Part shown: positions 1 to 6,469 of the stretch, piece by piece
Position numbering within the stretch: the first letter of the stretch is position 1
How the letters are laid out: every line of letters starts with the position of its first letter
IMG/VR virus record: IMGVR_UViG_3300030101_000509
Location: 1 to 20,933 of that record
Length of the DNA stretch: 20,933 nucleotides
Source of the DNA: a virus
Strand: one strand, 5' to 3'
Made by a program: the position numbers and the translations under genes
The notes under the pieces: model-generated
What the model was told of the DNA's origin: nothing
Databases searched by the model: none
Seen by the model: only the letters and a program-made list of their open reading frames with translations

Positions 1-843
1 CAATCGCCCGGCGCATACTCCGCACTACCGGGCAGAGCTATCGTAGACGAACGCTTCTACCAATATCCCATGACAATGGTCGTACTCGCTCACTGCTGTG
101 GTCACGTTAACTACCACACAGCTATCTTCTGGGTAAACCAAAGCACCCTCGCCCGTCGTATGAATTGTACACAGCAAGCTATCTCTCAGCATATGCGTAA
201 ACTCGTACAATGGGGATACATAGAAAAGATACGCAAAGAAGCCCCCATCAGAGCCTACGGACGCAAAGGAGCCGCCTGGAGAGTTATCTACGACCCCAGA
301 GTATCATTAGACGAAGCACTCGCCACAATACCGTCAGATGCAGCTACCCCAGAGCAACAAGCAGAAGAGGCCAAGAAGACTATGGAACTCGCTACAACAG
401 GACCAAAAGGACAGAAGAAACGTACAAATAAAAACAAGCCCCAGCTTGTAGATGATAATGACAAGTACAAGCCCCAGCTTGTGCATAGCCACAAGGCACA
501 GCTTGTTCATAAAGACTTACATAGAACTATAGATAAAGAGATAAAGGATGTAGATTGCAAAAGACTATGCGAACGAATGAGCGCAGAAATAATGAAAAGA
601 TATGGGAAGGGTTGGGTATACGATATGAGACAGATGGAGTTGGCAAAAGAACTGTACAGTCTTGGCTACACTGTCGATAGCTTTGGTAAGGAAGCTGGGT
701 ATGTACTCGATTGGCTGGTAAAGAATAACAAGCAACACCCGGTATCGTTGCAATACTTCATAGCCAGAAAGCAGAACAACAAGAAGAACAAGACAGCGGA
801 GGACCGTATAAAACATCTGACAAACAAGATGCGAATTAGATAA
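1..843 (+). CDS. Replication initiator-like winged-helix protein, 5' partial
   Basis: The frame is open from the first base, and residues before the first internal ATG (position 70) read like family sequence (GRAIVDERFYQYP), so the true start is probably outside the window. At least 280 residues are present. A helix-turn-helix/winged-helix segment lies at 139-231 (QSTLARRMNCTQQAISQHM, then GYIEKI), the arrangement of phage replication proteins with an N-terminal DNA-binding domain such as the lambda O type. A hydrophilic Lys/Gln-rich linker follows, with three K-(P/A)-Q-L-V units at 436-450, 469-483 and 493-507, then a helical C-terminal domain (about 550-760) and a Lys/Asn-rich end. By analogy the N-terminus would bind origin DNA and the C-terminus recruit helicase; neither is shown. 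The linker repeats coincide with DNA dyads. A plain transcription regulator is the main alternative. Confidence 0.72.
   Translation, partial: QSPGAYSALPGRAIVDERFYQYPMTMVVLAHCCGHVNYHTAIFWVNQSTLARRMNCTQQAISQHMRKLVQWGYIEKIRKEAPIRAYGRKGAAWRVIYDPRVSLDEALATIPSDAATPEQQAEEAKKTMELATTGPKGQKKRTNKNKPQLVDDNDKYKPQLVHSHKAQLVHKDLHRTIDKEIKDVDCKRLCERMSAEIMKRYGKGWVYDMRQMELAKELYSLGYTVDSFGKEAGYVLDWLVKNNKQHPVSLQYFIARKQNNKKNKTAEDRIKHLTNKMRIR
434..506 (+). repeat. Three iteron-like 16-bp dyads inside the initiator-like gene
   Basis: ACAAGCCCCAGCTTGT occurs at 434-449 and 467-482, and a variant (ACAAGGCACAGCTTGT) at 491-506. Each has inverted arms ACAAG(C)/(G)CTTGT. Starts are 33 and 24 bases apart. The codon before each Lys differs in meaning (AAC Asn, TAC Tyr, CAC His) but always supplies the A and C that complete the dyad, so the DNA rather than the protein appears conserved. 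Initiator binding sites inside the initiator gene are known from lambda. A repeated protein motif is the alternative. Confidence 0.65.
434..560. other. Candidate replication origin
   Basis: The three dyads are followed by an AT-rich stretch (about 507-557, roughly 27% GC by hand count) that could act as a DNA-unwinding element. GC skew reverses here: in 1-360 I count about 110 C and 75 G, in 421-540 about 26 C and 22 G, and in 541-660 about 11 C and 36 G. Iterons, an AT-rich flank and a skew reversal next to an initiator-like gene together suggest an origin. All of this is inference from sequence. Confidence 0.5.
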
Positions 844-844
844 A

Positions 845-880
845 TGTACAAATGTAAAAGGTTCGGATACAGTTTGTACA
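845..880. promoter_or_regulatory. Inverted repeat TGTACAAA...TTTGTACA
   Basis: Perfect 8-base inverted arms lie at 845-852 and 873-880, separated by 20 bases, immediately after the stop of the initiator-like gene. The related palindrome TTTGTACAAA recurs at 7329-7338 over the candidate capsid promoter. It could be an operator or a weak hairpin. TTTGTACA also occurs inside a coding region near 8836, so the motif alone is weak evidence. Confidence 0.3.
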
Positions 881-893
881 ACCTACAAGCGGA

Positions 894-935
894 GGGGGGG
901 TATGCGTTATAAAAAAGGCACGTTATGCCCCCCCC
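894..935 (+). terminator. G-run/C-run hairpin, possible terminator or processing site
   Basis: Seven G (894-900) can pair with the C-run at 928-935, extended by a few A-U and G-U pairs around TATG/TTATG, enclosing an A-rich loop. No T-run follows, so it is not a canonical intrinsic terminator. A further run of C (937-941) makes alternative pairings possible. It separates the initiator-like gene from the terminase block. Confidence 0.35.
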
Positions 936-998
936 GCCCCCTGTCGCGTAGTATAGGGGCAACACAAAAATATTTTGGTAAAAAACATGGAGAAGTAA

Positions 999-1268
999 AT
1001 GGTTAAGATAATGGAAGTTAAGCAGCCGAGGGTTGGGAAGAATGGTAAGACGTACTGGCACAAGTTGGGTATTAAGTTTCTTTATGATGATGGGAAGGAG
1101 AGTATCAAGTTAGATTCTTTGCCTTTACCGAATGAGAAGGGCGAGGTTTGGATGAACTTGTTTGAACCCCGGCCTAAGGATGAGGCTGGTGCTACGGGTA
1201 CTTGGGATAAGCCTAACGACACGGCTACTACGCACGATACGGAAAAGCCTGATGAAATCCCCTTCTAG
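999..1268 (+). CDS. Small protein with SSB-like acidic C-terminal tip
   Basis: This gene encodes 89 residues. The start at 999 is supported by GGAGAAG at 989-995; the later ATG at 1011 has no comparable site. The N-terminal half (VGKNGKTYWHKLGIKFLYD) looks like a beta-rich module seen in small phage and plasmid proteins, followed by LDSLPLP and a short conserved turn. The last third is hydrophilic and disordered-looking, and ends in DEIPF. That closely resembles the conserved acidic tip (DDDIPF) of bacterial single-stranded DNA-binding proteins, which recruits replication and repair enzymes. Its place just after the initiator-like gene fits a role in replication, either as a minimal ssDNA-binding protein or as a mimic of the host SSB tip. 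The family is not firmly recognised. Its last 17 bases overlap the TerS start. Confidence 0.7.
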   Translation: MVKIMEVKQPRVGKNGKTYWHKLGIKFLYDDGKESIKLDSLPLPNEKGEVWMNLFEPRPKDEAGATGTWDKPNDTATTHDTEKPDEIPF

Positions 1269-1680
1269 TAAGCCGAAGGTTCCTCGTGTAACGCCGTTTG
1301 CCACACGGGGGATAACGAAGCGGCTGCGTGGTTCTAAGATAATTTATGAGCAGCGTGATGAGTTAGCGTTGGATTTGCTGGGTTTGTATTCTGCGAAGGT
1401 GACGGATGTTGTGGATATTGTTCATCGTGAGGATGGTTCTACGAGTGTGGACTTGAAGGATGTGGGGGATATTCCTGAGAATGCGTTGAGGGCTATTCGA
1501 AAGATTAAGGTGACCCCTACCCGGCATGGTGAGCAAGTTGAGGTTGAGATGATAGACAAGGTTAGGATAGGTCAGATGCTGGCGAAGTCGGCTGGGTTAC
1601 TGGATAATGAGAAGGAGATTGATAAGCCTGGTGTGGTGAGCATTGAGATGGTTATGCCGAAGGATGATGGTGATGAGTGA
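1252..1680 (+). CDS. terS: Terminase small subunit
   Basis: This gene encodes 142 residues from ATG 1252. The frame is open further upstream (ATG 1162), but those 30 residues would run under the preceding gene and look unlike protein, so 1252 is preferred; it has GGAAAAG about 5-8 bases upstream. The C-terminal half carries the signature of phage terminase small subunits: IRKIKVTPTRHG, then VEVEMIDKVRIGQMLAKSAGLL, an ending shared with Terminase_2-type proteins. The N-terminal region (DELALDLLGLYSAKVTDVVDIV) would be the helical DNA-recognition part. The protein selects viral DNA and regulates the large subunit. It overlaps terL by 8 bases, indicating translational coupling. Confidence 0.82.
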   Translation: MKSPSSKPKVPRVTPFATRGITKRLRGSKIIYEQRDELALDLLGLYSAKVTDVVDIVHREDGSTSVDLKDVGDIPENALRAIRKIKVTPTRHGEQVEVEMIDKVRIGQMLAKSAGLLDNEKEIDKPGVVSIEMVMPKDDGDE

Positions 1681-3199
1681 GCAACTAAGCAACATGAAGT
1701 TGGACTTTTCTTCGTCGCCTACGATAGCGAAGTTTTTTAAGAGCAAGGGTTTTGTTCGTGGGATTATGGGGCCTGTGGGTAGTGGTAAGTCTTACGCTTG
1801 CTGTGCGGAGATATGGCGTCGTGCTATTCAGCAGAAGCCTAGTCCTAGGGATGGGATTAAGTACACGAGGTTTGCGATTGTTCGTAATACCAACCCGATG
1901 TTGAGGACGACGACGTTGAAGACTTGGTTGGAGTTAATGCCTGAACACGTTTGGGGTCCGGTGAAGTATTCGCCGCCTATTGTTCATCATATCAAGTTAC
2001 CGCCCCGTGATGGTGCGGCTGGCATTGATTGTGAGGTTATATTCTTAGCTTTGGACGACCCCAAGGATGTACGGAAGCTGTTATCTTTGGAGTTGACGGG
2101 AGCGTGGGTGAATGAAGCTAGGGAGTTGCCTAAAGCGGTTATTGATGGATTGACGCATAGGGTTGGACGTTTTCCTACCAGGGCTGACGGCGGACCTACT
2201 TGGCACGGAGTTATTATGGACTCTAACCCAATGGACGACGACCATTACTGGTATCGTTTGGCTGAGAAAGAAAAACCTAGGGGCAAGTATGCTTGGGATT
2301 TTTTTAAGCAGCCCGGTGGTGTGTTAGAGGTTAGCATTGATGAATTGCCTGACCAAATGCCGGAAGCCCAAGGGTTTATTCATCAGGCGGGTCGCTGGTG
2401 GAAGACGAACCCCAAGGCTGAGAACGTAAAAAACCTACCTACGGGATACTACGAGCAGCTTCTGGGCGGTAAAAACCTTGATTGGATACAATGCTACGCT
2501 CAAGGCAAATACACGTTTGTTCAGGAAGGTAGACCCGTTTGGCCTGAGTACAATGATAGTTTGATGGCGGCTGACTTGGAGCCTGACCCGGAGTTGCCTG
2601 TTCATGTAGGATTGGACTTTGGTTTAACCCCGGCGGCTATCTTTGCCCAGAAAATGCGTAATGGCCGATGGCACGTTCTGCATGAGCTTGTCACGTTTGA
2701 CATGGGACTAAACAGGTTTGCTGAGATGCTCAAGAGCGAGTTGGAGTCCAGGTTTCCTAGATACGAAACTCTGATATGGGGTGACCCGGCGGGTATGCAG
2801 CGCGACCAGATATTTGAGACTACGGCGTTTGACCATCTTAAAACTCTGGGGTTGTTGGCAAAACCTACGGCTACGAACGAGTTTAGAACCCGGCGTGAAG
2901 CCTTGGCGATTCCGATGGGTAGGCTCATAGATAGCAAGCCCGGTTTTTTAATCAGTCGTAAGTGCAATCGGTTACGCAAGGCTTTGGCTGGTGGGTATCA
3001 CTTCAAGCGTGTAGCAATTGGAGCCGGGCAAGAACGGTTTAGAGATACGCCTAACAAGAACGAACATTCACACGTTGGCGATGCGGCGGGGTATTGCTTG
3101 CTAGGTTCTGAGCATAGAATTATGACCAAGGCCCCTACTCGTGGTCGTGTAGCGACGACACAAGCTAAAGTTTTAAGCTTTGATGTATTCGCTAACTGA
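1673..3199 (+). CDS. terL: Terminase large subunit (packaging ATPase/nuclease)
   Basis: This gene encodes 508 residues from ATG 1673. In-frame ATGs at 1643, 1664 and 1667 would overlap terS more deeply; 1673 gives the usual short overlap. Walker A is GPVGSGKS at residues 33-40. The Walker B/catalytic Glu region is LTGAWVNEAR at about 141-150. The RuvC-like nuclease domain has its acidic residues in GLDFG (Asp315), WGDPAG (Asp371) and HSHVGDA (Asp470). All key motifs are intact and the length is normal for the family. The enzyme docks on the portal, pumps DNA into the procapsid with ATP, and cuts concatemers. It sits directly after terS and before the GNAT-like gene, upstream of the portal, unlike T7 where the terminase is the last late gene. 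Confidence 0.95.
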   Translation: MSEQLSNMKLDFSSSPTIAKFFKSKGFVRGIMGPVGSGKSYACCAEIWRRAIQQKPSPRDGIKYTRFAIVRNTNPMLRTTTLKTWLELMPEHVWGPVKYSPPIVHHIKLPPRDGAAGIDCEVIFLALDDPKDVRKLLSLELTGAWVNEARELPKAVIDGLTHRVGRFPTRADGGPTWHGVIMDSNPMDDDHYWYRLAEKEKPRGKYAWDFFKQPGGVLEVSIDELPDQMPEAQGFIHQAGRWWKTNPKAENVKNLPTGYYEQLLGGKNLDWIQCYAQGKYTFVQEGRPVWPEYNDSLMAADLEPDPELPVHVGLDFGLTPAAIFAQKMRNGRWHVLHELVTFDMGLNRFAEMLKSELESRFPRYETLIWGDPAGMQRDQIFETTAFDHLKTLGLLAKPTATNEFRTRREALAIPMGRLIDSKPGFLISRKCNRLRKALAGGYHFKRVAIGAGQERFRDTPNKNEHSHVGDAAGYCLLGSEHRIMTKAPTRGRVATTQAKVLSFDVFAN

Positions 3200-3674
3200 A
3201 CTCAACCAGATGATGCCGTTGGACTATCCCCGGCACAAACTGGTCGATTGGTCACCCGCTCACTACCTGATGTGCGACCTCAACGATTTTGATGAAGACT
3301 TGGCTAGGTATCACGACGATTACCTATCTGTTCTTACGCACTATGCGAACTCTGGGGTTGCCTACACCGGGATTGGTGAGGGCGCGGTCTATGCCATGTT
3401 TGGTGTTTACGAGTATTGGAAAGGCAGCGCTGAAGCGTGGCTTATTCCTAGCAAACACATAGGCCGTAAAACGTTGTCGTTTCACCGTACCGCTTTGCAG
3501 TTTTTTGAGCTTGCTGCCAAGAAAATGTATATAAAACGTCTACAGTTTACCATTCATTCACACAACGTTCAGGCTCTCAAATGGGCTGAAAGATGTTACT
3601 TTGAGTACGAAGGAACTATGCGTCGGTATGGTCCTGATGGCAATGACTATAAAATTTATTCGAGGTTATTCTAA
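3183..3674 (+). CDS. GNAT-fold phage protein, T7 gp13-like (DUF2833 type)
   Basis: This gene encodes 163 residues from ATG 3183; a TTG at 3180 directly before it is a less likely start. It overlaps the end of terL by 17 bases. The protein has an acetyltransferase-like layout: an N-terminal helix and strand region, a central strand segment (AYTGIGEGAVYAMFGVY, then AWLIPSK), and the C-terminal helix with NVQALKWAERCYFEYEG, typical of GNAT proteins where a helix precedes the last strands. Similar proteins in T7-like phages are called internal virion protein A (gp13) and are needed for virion assembly without a known acetyl acceptor. No clear acetyl-CoA loop (Q/RxxGxG/A) is visible, so catalysis is uncertain. 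Confidence 0.72.
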   Translation: MYSLTELNQMMPLDYPRHKLVDWSPAHYLMCDLNDFDEDLARYHDDYLSVLTHYANSGVAYTGIGEGAVYAMFGVYEYWKGSAEAWLIPSKHIGRKTLSFHRTALQFFELAAKKMYIKRLQFTIHSHNVQALKWAERCYFEYEGTMRRYGPDGNDYKIYSRLF

Positions 3675-3938
3675 ATGGGCGGTCTATTCAAAAAACCTAA
3701 AGCTCCACCACCTGACCCCAAGATTGAAGAAAATCTACGGGAACAGGAAATAGCAGCCGAGCAAGAACGTATTGTCACTGGCAAAAAACTGGCAGCACAA
3801 GCCAAGTCTAGGGTCCGAGGTGGTAGAAGAGGTTTGATGGCTGAAGGTGTAACTGCTGGTACGCTGGGTCGAGAAACCGGGTCGGCAACGGGTACGCCAC
3901 TACAAACGACGTTAGGACGTAACCCTAGGTCCGGCTGA
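3675..3938 (+). CDS. Small hypothetical phage protein, Gly/Arg/Pro-rich
   Basis: This gene encodes 87 residues and starts on the base after the GNAT-like gene's stop, with CGAGG about 10 bases upstream. The N-terminus MGGLFKKPKAPPPDP is followed by a charged helix (about residues 18-47) and a Gly/Thr/Arg-rich tail with RVRGGRRGLM. Proteins with this MGGLFK..PPPPDP beginning are common between terminase and portal genes in podoviruses, function unknown. There is no signal peptide or membrane segment. Position suggests a head-assembly or minor virion role, but that is inference only. Its TGA overlaps the next possible ATG (3938) by one base. Confidence 0.75.
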   Translation: MGGLFKKPKAPPPDPKIEENLREQEIAAEQERIVTGKKLAAQAKSRVRGGRRGLMAEGVTAGTLGRETGSATGTPLQTTLGRNPRSG

Positions 3939-4066
3939 TGAAAAAATACATTCGCAACCCAAGACACACGGAGGTCCATGATGTACGGGGCAAAAAAAGG
4001 CAAGAAGCCATTAAGCAAGAAAATGAACAGCAAGATGACGAATCTAAGGAAAAAGATGGCGAGTAA
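3938..4066 (+). CDS. Possible 42-residue charged protein, overlapping alternative frame
   Basis: The ATG at 3938 shares a base with the stop of the preceding gene (TGATG coupling), and the frame runs 42 codons to TAA 4064-4066. The product would be very hydrophilic, basic at first (MKKYIRNPRH, then RGKKRQEA) and acidic at the end (DDESKEKDGE). The upstream Shine-Dalgarno match is weak (TAGG at about 3925-3928). It overlaps the 3981-4097 reading frame almost completely, and that frame has a far better ribosome site. Only one may be real, or both may be used. I include it because the coupling geometry matches that of its neighbours. Confidence 0.35.
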   Translation: MKKYIRNPRHTEVHDVRGKKRQEAIKQENEQQDDESKEKDGE

Positions 4067-4097
4067 ATATGGTAAAAAAGGCGCATCAAAATCCTGA
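3981..4097 (+). CDS. 38-residue Lys-rich protein
   Basis: ATG 3981 (or 3978) follows a strong GGAGG at 3970-3974; the spacing favours 3981. The product is 38 residues with 13 Lys (starting MYGAKKGKKPLSKKMNSK and ending GKKGASKS), with no hydrophobic core. Very small basic proteins of this kind occur in head gene blocks of related podoviruses; their function is unknown. DNA or scaffold binding is plausible from charge alone. It overlaps the next gene by 29 bases and the alternative 42-codon frame at 3938-4066. Confidence 0.6.
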   Translation: MYGAKKGKKPLSKKMNSKMTNLRKKMASKYGKKGASKS

Positions 4098-4341
4098 AGG
4101 TGGTCTGAATGAAGAGGGTCGTAGGCACTTTAAAAGAACTGAAGGTGCTAATCTCAAGCGGCCTCTACGAACAGGCACAAGTCCGAGGCGGGTTTCATTT
4201 GCGGCAAGGTTTGCTGGCATGAAGGGGCCAATGAAAGATGAACAAGGTAGGCCAACAAGAAAAGCTTTAGCATTAAAACGTTGGGGCTTTGGCAGTGTAG
4301 AAGCTGCTAGAAATTTTGCGAGAAGGAATAGACAAGCATGA
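4069..4341 (+). CDS. DUF6321-like small phage protein
   Basis: This gene encodes 90 residues. It has a conserved-looking pattern: GGLNEEGRRHFKRTEGANLK near the N-terminus, then RRVSFAARFAGMKGPMKD, and GRPTRKALALKRWGFG. I recognise this as the small phage family usually labelled DUF6321, found in head/packaging gene blocks. The molecular function is unknown. The protein is very basic and lacks a signal peptide or membrane segment. The start at 4069 lies inside the end of the 38-residue gene. The TGA stop overlaps the next ATG (ATGA at 4338-4341), so the two are probably translationally coupled. Confidence 0.72.
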   Translation: MVKKAHQNPEGGLNEEGRRHFKRTEGANLKRPLRTGTSPRRVSFAARFAGMKGPMKDEQGRPTRKALALKRWGFGSVEAARNFARRNRQA

Positions 4342-4490
4342 GCAGCTTGACCGACAGACAAAAAGAAACCTTAAAAAAACATAAAAAGCATCATAGCGAG
4401 CGTCATATGCGAATGATGCGAAAGCTAATGAGAGATGGCAAAACTTTTACTCAAGCTCATAAAGTCGCACAAAAAGAGGTAGGTAAATGA
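4338..4490 (+). CDS. 50-residue basic helical phage protein
   Basis: The start ATG at 4338 overlaps the preceding stop (ATGA), and the gene runs 50 codons to TGA 4488-4490. The N-terminus is MSSLTDRQKETLKKHKKHH, a Met/Arg helix follows (HMRMMRKLMRDG), and the end is KTFTQAHKVAQKEVGK. The compact pattern of Lys/His helix, RDGKTFTQAHK and final VGK looks conserved, and I recall similar small proteins in marine phages, function unknown. It is too short for a catalytic domain. It could bind nucleic acid or act as an assembly factor. It overlaps the next gene by 4 bases. Confidence 0.65.
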   Translation: MSSLTDRQKETLKKHKKHHSERHMRMMRKLMRDGKTFTQAHKVAQKEVGK

Positions 4491-4624
4491 AAAAGCCATT
4501 TGATAAAAAAGCAATGAATAAAATGGTTGGCAAGAAAGCTGATAAGATTATGAAAGAAGGTAAAGCCAAAAATAAAAAACAGGCTTTTGCCATAGCTTAC
4601 GCGACGCTTGGAAAAAAATCATAA
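4487..4624 (+). CDS. 45-residue Lys-rich phage protein
   Basis: ATG 4487 overlaps the previous stop (ATGA), with GAGGTAGG just upstream. The product is 45 residues with 15 Lys. The end, KKQAFAIAYATLGKK, is a short amphipathic helix of the kind that closes many tiny phage proteins (AFAIA / AIAIA motif). The function is unknown. It ends one base before the portal ATG, so it is part of the same transcript and may help couple portal translation. Confidence 0.65.
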   Translation: MKKPFDKKAMNKMVGKKADKIMKEGKAKNKKQAFAIAYATLGKKS

Positions 4625-4625
4625 A

Positions 4626-6173
4626 ATGTTAGACGTTAAAGAAATAAAGAAACGCTACAAGAAAGCCGCAACTCACAAGGAGCAATGGCGGTCTATCTAT
4701 GAGGAAGCCTACGAGTATGCGCTTCCTATGCGTAATCTTTACGACGGTTACTATGAGGGTAATGTTCCCGGTCAAAATAAAATGAAACGAGTGTTTGACA
4801 GTACAGCGCAACACTCAACGGCCCGGTTTGCTAATCGGATACAATCCTCCCTGTTCCCCCCACAGAGACCGTGGTGTAGATTAGAGCCGGGCCTAGAAAT
4901 ACCTGACGAGCAAAAAATAGAAGCCCAACAAGCATTAGATTTTTATTCTGAAAAAATGTTTGGCATCATGGCTCAGTCTGGTTTTGACCTGGCTATGGGG
5001 GAGTTTTTGCTAGACCTAGCTATTGGCACAGCGGTCATGCTTATTCAGCCTGGTGATGAGTTAACTCCCATACGTTATACGGCTGTTCCTAGTTATCATA
5101 TATCTTTTGAGGAAGGGCCAAACGGTCAAGTTGATACGGTATATCGAAAGTTCAAACGACCCTTCAATGTTATTCAGAGAGAATTTCCTGACGCAGAAAT
5201 TCCTGACCATATCATAAAAAAATATGAAGACGATGTAACAGAACCTCTTGAAATGATTGAGGCAACCTACACAATAGATAATCAAATTCATTATTGTATT
5301 ATTACAGCAGAGGAAGATTTTAAACTTTTACATAGAAAGCTAAAGTCTTTCCCTTGGGTTATCTCCAGGTACATGAAAGCTAGTAACGAGAGGTATGGTC
5401 GTGGCCCCGTGCTATACGCCCTACCTGACATTAAGACACTCAATAAAGTTGTTGAATTAACTTTAAAAAACGCCAGCATAAGTATTGGTGGCGTGTTTAC
5501 TGCGGTTGACGATGGCGTATTAAATCCACAAACTATCAGCATTGTTCCCGGCGCAGTAATAGGCGTTAGCTCAAACGGGGGTCCTCGCGGTCCATCTCTG
5601 CAACCTTTACCCCGTTCGGGCGACGCCAACCTAACACAAATCGTTAGCAATGACTTGCGTATAAACATTAAGAAAACATTGCTAGACGAAAGCTTGCCGC
5701 CCGACAATATGAGCGCCAGAAGTGCGACTGAGATTGTTGAACGTATGAAAGAACTATCGCAGAATTTGGGGTCAGCGTTCGGGCGGCTCATCAGCGAGAC
5801 AATGTTTCCAATCGTAAGACGTACCCTTGAGCTTATGGATGAAATGGGTGAGATAGAGCTTCCGTTAAAAATCAACGGACTTCAGGTCAAGGTCGTGCCA
5901 GTATCACCTTTGGCTATGGCTAACAATGCTGAGAAACTAAACGAGGTTATGCAGTTTATGCAGATATCTCAGATGATGGGTCCACAGGGTCAGACCTTAA
6001 TTAGAATGGATGCCGTGGGTGATTACATAGCTGACCAGCTAGGTATTCCGGCAAAACTTAGAACGACGCCACAAGAACGACAACAGATGCAAGAACAAAT
6101 GATGCAGATGGCACAGATGGCGGCACAGCAACAAGGCGTGTTACCGCCTGAAGGTGAGGAGCAAATGCAATGA
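4626..6173 (+). CDS. Portal protein (podovirus head-to-tail connector)
   Basis: This gene encodes 515 residues from ATG 4626. The frame continues upstream to a TTG at 4608, but ATG directly after the previous gene is preferred, although its Shine-Dalgarno match (TTGGA) is weak. The sequence is typical of the T7 gp8-like connector family (Head-tail_con): an N-terminal helix with YEEAYEYALP at residues 25-34, FDSTAQHSTARFANRIQS at about 57-74 followed by LFPP, and a helical C-terminus with a Gln/Met-rich tail (about 480-515). The portal forms the dodecameric ring at one capsid vertex that takes DNA in with TerL and later binds the tail. It overlaps the next gene by 4 bases. Size matches T7 gp8 (about 536). 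Confidence 0.93.
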   Translation: MLDVKEIKKRYKKAATHKEQWRSIYEEAYEYALPMRNLYDGYYEGNVPGQNKMKRVFDSTAQHSTARFANRIQSSLFPPQRPWCRLEPGLEIPDEQKIEAQQALDFYSEKMFGIMAQSGFDLAMGEFLLDLAIGTAVMLIQPGDELTPIRYTAVPSYHISFEEGPNGQVDTVYRKFKRPFNVIQREFPDAEIPDHIIKKYEDDVTEPLEMIEATYTIDNQIHYCIITAEEDFKLLHRKLKSFPWVISRYMKASNERYGRGPVLYALPDIKTLNKVVELTLKNASISIGGVFTAVDDGVLNPQTISIVPGAVIGVSSNGGPRGPSLQPLPRSGDANLTQIVSNDLRINIKKTLLDESLPPDNMSARSATEIVERMKELSQNLGSAFGRLISETMFPIVRRTLELMDEMGEIELPLKINGLQVKVVPVSPLAMANNAEKLNEVMQFMQISQMMGPQGQTLIRMDAVGDYIADQLGIPAKLRTTPQERQQMQEQMMQMAQMAAQQQGVLPPEGEEQMQ

Positions 6174-6469
6174 GTCAATCAGAGCGCATTCGCAGCATAA
6201 ACTCACCGGGTTGGGATGGTGTAGACTCAAGTGTTACACACTTAGAACTGCCCAACACATCGACACAAAGAGATTTAGATATTCAGTTCAAACGATGTTT
6301 TGATACTGAAGCCGGGCAAAAGGTATTAGAAAACTTACGGGCAATAACTATTGAACAACCCGCATGGATACCCGGCGCAGACCCTTCTTTTGGATACGCA
6401 CGGGAAGGGCAGAATAGTTTAGTGCGTGAAATAGAACAGAGGATAAAACGAGCAAATGAGCGAGAGTGA
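6170..6469 (+). CDS. Bbp19-like small phage protein
   Basis: This gene encodes 99 residues and starts in an ATGA overlap with the portal. The core FKRCFDTEAGQKVLENLRA, a short Pro-containing stretch, then AREGQNSLVREIEQRI matches the small conserved family represented by Bordetella phage Bbp19, typically found next to portal and scaffold genes. The function is unknown; location suggests a head-assembly factor. The N-terminal 35 residues are polar and probably flexible. It overlaps the scaffold gene by 14 bases. Confidence 0.7.
   Translation: MSQSERIRSINSPGWDGVDSSVTHLELPNTSTQRDLDIQFKRCFDTEAGQKVLENLRAITIEQPAWIPGADPSFGYAREGQNSLVREIEQRIKRANERE

Noticed and set aside
436-507. K-(P/A)-Q-L-V units as a simple protein repeat only.
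   Set aside because: The flanking codon varies in amino acid but keeps the dyad bases, and the same dyad appears in non-coding DNA at 7364-7381.
1162-1251. Upstream 30-codon extension of the terminase small subunit reading frame.
   Set aside because: It lies entirely under the preceding gene, reads as Arg/Leu-rich sequence unlike a protein N-terminus, and ATG 1252 gives a normal TerS.
5291-5875. Long minus-strand open frame (194 codons) under the portal gene, and similar ones under other genes.
   Set aside because: They lie antisense to strongly supported genes, show no family resemblance, and all other evidence places genes on the + strand.
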